A DNA stretch of 9,510 bases from a bacterium (GTDB lineage Bacteria > Bacillota_I > Bacilli_A > RF39 > UBA660). This document shows, in pieces, positions 5,646 to 9,510 of this stretch (position 1 is its first letter; each line of letters opens with the position of its first letter). The position numbers and the translations under genes are program-made. Where the stretch lies: contig JAHZGA010000029.1 of assembly GCA_019421005.1 (NCBI GenBank), positions 1 through 9,510 of the forward strand, written 5' to 3'. The notes beneath the pieces were generated by a model. It was not told the DNA's origin and did not search any database. It saw only the letters and a list, made by a program, of their open reading frames with translations.

Positions 5646-7508
5646 TTACATTTTGCGGAGGCCTTTTAATATTTCCACCATTGCCCAAGTATCCTGTTTA
5701 CAATACTCAACTAATTTTCGATATTTATGTTCATAGTCTGGTTTATCCAATTTAGGAAAATTAGCATATGCAACTAAAGCTTCAACTCCATTGGCAATTT
5801 CCATTCCCTTATAGGTTAAATTACTAAATAAAGGAAGAATTTTTTTTATTGAAAATGATCCTGTCATATCTTCATGATAATAATTAAACATTTTAGCTTC
5901 ATTACCATTATAACCTAATTCTTTATATAATTTACTATTTGTTTTAACAATATACATTAAATCAAAAATCATTTCTCGCATTTTATTTAGTTTTACTTTA
6001 TATTGAGAAAATATTTCACCTAGTTCTTTTAGTCTAGTTTTTTCAAATGATTCGTTATAAACTAATATTGTTCCTCCACTTTCAGTATCAATCCATTCAA
6101 CCATTTTTTTTATTAATTCTTCTCTTCTATCTTGATGGTCAATTGCTAAATATTCATAATGATCTTTTTCTTTATCACATTTACCAGGTTCTTTTTCAAT
6201 ATGCAATGAAAACTGAAAAACTGATTGAGTATAACATTTTTCCCCTCTAAATCTAGGTAATGGACAAGGAAAAGTCTCAAAGTCCAAATGATATATAGGA
6301 TAAGTTATACATTTTATTCCAGCTGAAATTTTATCCATATTTATATAAGGTGAATGATTTTTTACTACTTGATATTGAATAACATTTTTTTCCCTATTTA
6401 AATAGTTTAAAGGCATATCAGTTAATTTAACAATCCCCTCATTAATTAAGTCATAACGATTATATAAGTTCCCATCTTGATCTTTAAATCCATGATGATT
6501 ATCAAAATAGTTTAAAATCGAATTAGTACTGGGAATAAAGTCCCAACATATTTTTTTATATTTACATACTGTTGTTTTTTTATTTTCACAGTAATCACCA
6601 ATTGGAACTTTTGATGCATCAAGATTTTTTATATATTCTTCAACCCTTTTTCGATCTAAATCAATTTTATCTAAATATTGTTTTGTTAAGGTTGTTAAGT
6701 CAAAGAAACTAACTATATCTTGATTGTTGATATCAGTTTTATAATCTGGTTCACTTCCTAGATAAGTTCCATCAAAAATATATTCACTATTTAATACTGC
6801 TAAATAATAGTGTATTTTAGGAATTTTATCACTCATATTGTTTTGTTTTAAGTCTTGTTCTATTATATATCTTTGAACAGCCAAATCATATACATAATGT
6901 CCAGCAGAATGTAATCGATTAAATAGTTTTTCTTTGTAATTATAATATTCTTTTTCTTTCATAACTTCTTCAATATTGTCTAAATCTTCACGTAGATAGT
7001 AAATATTATCTTTTTTATCAAAAATAGAAGCTACTGATTTTTTTCCGAAATCATCTTTAACAGTTTTACCAATTGCTAAAAATTTTTTAGTTGTTGTTGC
7101 TTTAACTTCAATAATGTTAAAGTAGTCATCTATTTCATTATAAATATCAACATAGCATAGATATCTAATTCCATTTATTTTACAGTCAAAACTTTCTTGA
7201 TCTTTGGTATCTTTAGAGTATTTAAAAGTTCCTTTGAAATATTTAGGACATAATTTTCCTGCTAATATTTCAACTTTATTATAATAAGGTAACATTACTT
7301 GAAGGTGTTCATTAGTGGTATCAATTAAATCATTGCCTTCTTCATCAAACATAGTTCCAATTATTTCTTTTAATTTTTCTTCTTGTTCTTCTTCTAAATA
7401 TTCATCAATTGATACAAAACTATCTAATTTTTCTTTTTTTAAGTGGTCTAACGAAACAAATCTTGGGCATCTAATATAATTTATAAAATTAGTTTTAGTT
7501 ACAGCCAT
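5646..7508 (-). CDS. DUF2779 protein: predicted Fe-S RecB/Cas4-like nuclease joined to a DEDD-type exonuclease
   Basis: These 620 residues match the DUF2779 family, whose function is not established. Visible motifs suggest two nuclease folds. The N-terminal part has a Cas4-like YIRCPR (C14), then D121, EVK (134-136) and a Q-R-Y motif (212-214), as in PD-(D/E)XK RecB-family nucleases. A C-x7-C-x5-C cluster (C307, C315, C321) could bind a 4Fe-4S cluster with C14, as in AddB and Cas4. The C-terminal part has HLDFETF (D409, E411), YNESFEK (485-490), D516 and YCKQDTW (D606), an RNase H-like exonuclease pattern, plus GSFSIKKILP (550-559). The N-terminal start is sound: TGAGGT (7515-7520) precedes the ATG, which overlaps the pdp stop as TAATG, so translation is coupled. 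It is soluble and probably acts on nucleic acid. Substrate and polarity are unknown. No Cas genes are nearby. Confidence 0.82.
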   Translation of the reverse strand: MAVTKTNFINYIRCPRFVSLDHLKKEKLDSFVSIDEYLEEEQEEKLKEIIGTMFDEEGNDLIDTTNEHLQVMLPYYNKVEILAGKLCPKYFKGTFKYSKDTKDQESFDCKINGIRYLCYVDIYNEIDDYFNIIEVKATTTKKFLAIGKTVKDDFGKKSVASIFDKKDNIYYLREDLDNIEEVMKEKEYYNYKEKLFNRLHSAGHYVYDLAVQRYIIEQDLKQNNMSDKIPKIHYYLAVLNSEYIFDGTYLGSEPDYKTDINNQDIVSFFDLTTLTKQYLDKIDLDRKRVEEYIKNLDASKVPIGDYCENKKTTVCKYKKICWDFIPSTNSILNYFDNHHGFKDQDGNLYNRYDLINEGIVKLTDMPLNYLNREKNVIQYQVVKNHSPYINMDKISAGIKCITYPIYHLDFETFPCPLPRFRGEKCYTQSVFQFSLHIEKEPGKCDKEKDHYEYLAIDHQDRREELIKKMVEWIDTESGGTILVYNESFEKTRLKELGEIFSQYKVKLNKMREMIFDLMYIVKTNSKLYKELGYNGNEAKMFNYYHEDMTGSFSIKKILPLFSNLTYKGMEIANGVEALVAYANFPKLDKPDYEHKYRKLVEYCKQDTWAMVEILKGLRKM

Positions 7509-8776
7509 TATATAACCTCATAAATTAATGGTTCTTTTTTTTCAAATTTTTCTTCTATTTTAAAACATTCTAAAATATCATTAACAGGAATATCTATTTT
7601 ATTGACATAAACTTTTAACAATTCCTCATCTTGTAAAATATAGTCCCCAACTTTTCTATTTAAAACAATTCCAACTCCATAGTCAATTTTATCTTGCAAG
7701 TTTTTTCTTCCTGCCCCTAAAGTTCTGGATAATTCTCCTATTTTTAAAGCATCTATTTCTTTAATAAAGCCAGTTGTTTTACTTTTTATAGATATAACAT
7801 TATCAGATAGTTTTATTTTATTAATATCACCACCTTGATATTTAACCATTTGTTTAAATTTTTCATATGCATTACCGTTATCTAAATTATTAGTTACTTC
7901 TTCTAAAGCTTGTTCATAAGGAATATTTTTACTTACCATTACCCCATTAGCGCCTAAAGTTAAAACAAGTTCTCTTAAGTCTTTAGGACCTTTTCCTTTT
8001 AAACATTCTATACTTTCAATTACTTCTAAACCATTACCTACAGCTAGTCCAAGTGGTTCATTCATGTTAGTTATTACACATACAGTTTCCTTATTGTAAT
8101 GTTTTCCTATCATTTTTAAAATTTTTGATAGATGTCTTGCTTGGTCTAAATCTTTAACTAAAGCACCTTTTCCTACTTTAACATCAATAATTATTTTATC
8201 AGCTCCACTAGCTATTTTTTTACTCATAATACTTGAAGCAATTAAAGGAATAGAATTAACTGTTCCAGTCACATCTCTTAAAGCATATAATTTTTTATCA
8301 GCTGGAACAATATTACCACTTTGACTTATTAAAGCAATTGATATTTGATCAACTTGATTTAAAAATTCTTCTTGGGTAAGTTCCGTTTTAAAGTTATCGA
8401 TTGCTTCTAGTTTATCAATAGTACCACCTGTATGACCTAAACCTCTTCCACTCATTTTAGCAACTTTTATATTACAACTTGCTAGTAATGGGGCAAGAAT
8501 TAAAGTGGTTTTATCTCCAACACCACCAGTAGAATGTTTATCAATTTTTGTTCCTTTTATTATTGATAAATCAATTATTTCTCCACTATGTAACATTGCA
8601 TCAGTTAAATTAATTGTTTCTTTATCAGTCATTCCGTTTAATAAAATAGCCATCAATAAAGCACTTATTTGATAGTCTTTAATATTATCATTAACGTATT
8701 CATTAATAAAATAATTAATTTCTTCTTTGGTTAGTTCTTGTTTATTTTTTTTCTTTTCAATTATTTGTAATATCAT
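7508..8776 (-). CDS. pdp: Pyrimidine-nucleoside phosphorylase
   Basis: This cytoplasmic enzyme reversibly splits uridine, deoxyuridine or thymidine with phosphate into the free base and (deoxy)ribose-1-phosphate, in pyrimidine salvage. The 422 residues (family about 430) include KHSTGGVGDKT (80-90) and the family signature SGRGLGHTGGTIDKLE (109-124). Candidate base-binding residues R167, S182 and K186 are spaced as in E. coli thymidine phosphorylase. The Pdp class is preferred over strict thymidine phosphorylase (DeoA) because low-GC Bacillota normally carry Pdp, but sequence reading alone does not settle specificity. The ATG at 8776 has GGAGG (8783-8787), and a TATAAT lies just upstream. It is the first gene of a unit with the DUF2779 gene, with a one-base overlap. 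No cdd, deoC or nucleoside transporter gene is in the window. Confidence 0.93.
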   Translation of the reverse strand: MILQIIEKKKNKQELTKEEINYFINEYVNDNIKDYQISALLMAILLNGMTDKETINLTDAMLHSGEIIDLSIIKGTKIDKHSTGGVGDKTTLILAPLLASCNIKVAKMSGRGLGHTGGTIDKLEAIDNFKTELTQEEFLNQVDQISIALISQSGNIVPADKKLYALRDVTGTVNSIPLIASSIMSKKIASGADKIIIDVKVGKGALVKDLDQARHLSKILKMIGKHYNKETVCVITNMNEPLGLAVGNGLEVIESIECLKGKGPKDLRELVLTLGANGVMVSKNIPYEQALEEVTNNLDNGNAYEKFKQMVKYQGGDINKIKLSDNVISIKSKTTGFIKEIDALKIGELSRTLGAGRKNLQDKIDYGVGIVLNRKVGDYILQDEELLKVYVNKIDIPVNDILECFKIEEKFEKKEPLIYEVI

Positions 8777-8793
8777 ATTTTACCTCCATTTTA

Positions 8794-8799
8794 ATTATA
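8794..8799 (-). promoter_or_regulatory. Candidate -10 box for pdp
   Basis: A perfect TATAAT on the minus strand ends 17 bases before the pdp ATG and seven bases before GGAGG. The -35 position (8817-8822, TTTTTA) is poor. It lies back to back with the zinc-ribbon gene promoter in an 96-base divergent region, where one regulator could touch both. Confidence 0.5.
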
Positions 8800-8826
8800 C
8801 AATATTTTTTTCCAATTAAAAAGTGC

Positions 8827-8855
8827 TTGATTAATTATTTAATTTATTTTATAAT
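8827..8855 (+). promoter_or_regulatory. Sigma-A promoter of the zinc-ribbon gene
   Basis: TTGATT (8827-8832), a 17-base spacer, then TATAAT (8850-8855). Transcription should begin near 8862, at the SD itself. Confidence 0.75.
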
Positions 8856-8861
8856 ATTTTT

Positions 8862-8867
8862 AGGTGA
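8862..8867 (+). promoter_or_regulatory. Shine-Dalgarno site fixing the GTG start of the zinc-ribbon gene
   Basis: AGGTGA is followed by TTATA and then GTG at 8873. The earlier in-frame GTG at 8864 lies inside this SD, so it is not the start. Confidence 0.7.
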
Positions 8868-8872
8868 TTATA

Positions 8873-9139
8873 GTGAGAAATTGTGATAAATGTAATTCCA
8901 AAATTAGTTATAAAGATAAATTTTGTACCTTTTGTGGAGAAAAACAAGAAATTGTTAATAAAAACAAAAATACATCTGCAATTGCAATTATTTTAATTGT
9001 TTTTGGTTGTTTATTTTTATATTTAATTATCATGTTAGCAATTATTGTTTTTAATTTTTATGCAGTTGCTCCTCTTGATAATACCCCTGTTGAAAATGAT
9101 ATTCCTATTGAAAATGAATCATATACCGAAAATATTTGA
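8873..9139 (+). CDS. Small membrane-anchored zinc-ribbon protein, function unknown
   Basis: The 88-residue protein starts at GTG 8873, chosen from the SD spacing. Residues 1-25 form a zinc ribbon with two CxxC knuckles (C4, C7 and C18, C21) followed by G-E-K, as in the zinc_ribbon/DUF-type leader domains of many Gram-positive membrane proteins. A Lys/Asn-rich linker (about 27-33) leads to one strong hydrophobic segment (about 34-60). The last part (about 61-88) is acidic and contains a loose repeat of (P)VEND and (P)IENE. The basic flank before the membrane segment predicts a cytoplasmic ribbon and an external acidic tail. It is transcribed alone, divergently from pdp. A weak hairpin follows. 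No partner or function can be named. Confidence 0.75.
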   Translation: MRNCDKCNSKISYKDKFCTFCGEKQEIVNKNKNTSAIAIILIVFGCLFLYLIIMLAIIVFNFYAVAPLDNTPVENDIPIENESYTENI

Positions 9140-9192
9140 TTTTTAGAAACGATAGTAAGTTTTAATAGTTAAATACAATTTCTTTATGTTTA

Positions 9193-9216
9193 TTATAAAA
9201 ATCGCAATTTTTATAA
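9193..9216 (+). terminator. Hairpin, possible weak terminator of the zinc-ribbon gene
   Basis: TTATAAAAAT (9193-9202) and ATTTTTATAA (9207-9216) pair perfectly over a CGCA loop. What follows is GATTTTATATT, only a poor T run. It separates the zinc-ribbon gene from the tRNA promoter and could equally be a structural palindrome. Confidence 0.4.
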
Positions 9217-9234
9217 GATTTTATATTGTAACTA

Positions 9235-9263
9235 TTGACAACTATTAAAAAAATAAGTATAAT
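9235..9263 (+). promoter_or_regulatory. Consensus promoter of tRNA-Gly
   Basis: TTGACA (9235-9240), exactly 17 bases, then TATAAT (9258-9263): both boxes are perfect. Transcription should start near 9270, about 12 bases before the mature tRNA 5' end. Confidence 0.92.
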
Positions 9264-9281
9264 TAGTATTGTCTACTGATT

Positions 9282-9355
9282 GCAGGTGTAGTTTAATGGT
9301 AGAACTTCAGCCTTCCAAGCTGACCACGTGGGTTCGATTCCCATCACCTGCTCCA
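9282..9355 (+). tRNA. trnG: tRNA-Gly (anticodon UCC)
   Basis: This is a 74-nt cloverleaf. The acceptor arms GCAGGTG (9282-9288) and CACCTGC (9345-9351) pair fully, with T as discriminator and CCA encoded at 9353-9355. The anticodon stem TCAGC/GCTGA encloses loop CTTCCAA, giving anticodon TCC. The T arm GTGGG-TTCGATT-CCCAT is canonical, and the D arm carries GGT in AATGGTA. The U34 anticodon reads GGA and GGG, and in small genomes often all Gly codons. Confidence 0.96.
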
Positions 9356-9367
9356 TAGTGAAATCTG

Positions 9368-9386
9368 CTCGAACTTTTCGAGTTTT
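9368..9386 (+). terminator. Probable terminator of tRNA-Gly
   Basis: CTCGAA (9368-9373) pairs with TTCGAG (9377-9382) over a three-base loop and is followed by TTTT. It lies 12 bases after the tRNA CCA. The T run is short. Confidence 0.55.
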
Positions 9387-9399
9387 GATAAATAACTAA

Positions 9400-9422
9400 G
9401 GTTCTTTGTCAAGTAGTGTTGG
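9400..9422 (+). mobile_element. Possible ISL3-family terminal inverted repeat
   Basis: The stretch beginning GGTTCTTTGTCAAGTAGTGT resembles the ends of ISL3-family insertion sequences, which typically open with GGNTCTTTG and a TCAA-like continuation. Its direction implies an element extending right, past the window edge. I see no transposase frame before position 9510. The adjoining ATAACTAA (9392-9399) would be the 8-bp target duplication. This rests on recalled family consensus only. Confidence 0.4.
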
Positions 9423-9459
9423 TGATGTCCAAAACTAATGATAAATGAATTGTATTTTG

Positions 9460-9485
9460 AGGGTCAAAAATTGACCCTTTTTTTT
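9460..9485 (+). terminator. Strong intrinsic terminator near the right edge
   Basis: AGGGTCAA (9460-9467) pairs with TTGACCCT (9471-9478) over an AAA loop, followed by a T run to 9485. No gene is seen between the tRNA and this site. If the ISL3-like end is real, this would shield the element from transcription entering from the tRNA side. Confidence 0.8.
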
Positions 9486-9510
9486 CATGAAATTATAGGA
9501 TTTAATAATC

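Noticed and set aside
6047..6250. Plus-strand frame of 67 codons
   Set aside because: Antisense shadow inside the DUF2779 gene.
8864..8872. GTG at 8864 as start of the zinc-ribbon gene
   Set aside because: It overlaps the SD that serves the GTG at 8873 and has no SD of its own.
1..9510. Use of genetic code 4 (TGA as Trp)
   Set aside because: Trp codons checked are TGG, no long frame needs TGA read-through, and TGA ends the zinc-ribbon gene.
1..9510. CRISPR array or Cas neighbourhood suggested by the Cas4-like motif
   Set aside because: No regularly spaced repeats and no other Cas-like genes are present. The Cas4 likeness is confined to the nuclease motifs of the DUF2779 protein.

Overview
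The window is strongly A+T-rich, roughly three quarters or more. Its genes start with good Shine-Dalgarno (SD) sequences, and several have recognisable sigma-A promoters and intrinsic terminators. All long frames read through with the standard bacterial code. Trp is encoded by TGG and TGA is used as a stop (end of the zinc-ribbon gene, 9137-9139), which argues against the Mycoplasma/Spiroplasma code 4. ClpC, the omega subunit, a Pdp-type pyrimidine phosphorylase and a DUF2779 protein together suggest a low-GC Bacillota or early-branching Mycoplasmatota-like bacterium (RF39, Acholeplasma-like or Erysipelotrichia-like). The exact lineage cannot be fixed from this stretch.

Layout, left to right. 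Positions 2-169 hold the 3' end of a plus-strand gene that resembles Rpn-type PD-(D/E)XK nuclease/'transposase' proteins, closed by a good terminator. Six minus-strand genes follow. They are an ABC-F ATPase (341-1891), an APH-type phosphotransferase (1983-2867), clpC (2983-5283), rpoZ (5363-5566), a DUF2779 protein that looks like a double nuclease (5646-7508), and the pyrimidine-nucleoside phosphorylase pdp (7508-8776). Transcription therefore runs pdp, DUF2779, rpoZ, clpC, APH, ABC-F. pdp and DUF2779 overlap by one base (TAATG) and should form one operon that may read into rpoZ. rpoZ, clpC and the APH gene each have a terminator-like hairpin behind them, and the APH gene has a near-consensus promoter of its own. 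Going right from pdp, the plus strand carries a small membrane-anchored zinc-ribbon protein (8873-9139), a tRNA-Gly(UCC) gene with a near-perfect promoter (9282-9355), and a short tail. That tail contains a sequence resembling an ISL3-family insertion-sequence end (9400-9422) and a strong terminator.

Functionally this is mostly housekeeping: nucleoside salvage (pdp), transcription (rpoZ), protein quality control (clpC) and translation (tRNA-Gly). Two ribosome or antibiotic-related candidates (ABC-F and APH) lie side by side. No classical defence island or CRISPR array is visible. The points most worth a second look are an 11-bp perfect inverted repeat that would pair the clpC start codon and leave its SD in the loop, a near-identical 75-bp tract shared by the two ATPase halves of the ABC-F gene (probable intragenic gene conversion), a constant 17-19 nt spacing from the -10 box to the start codon in four genes (very short leaders), and the Fe-S nuclease plus DEDD-exonuclease architecture of the DUF2779 protein.
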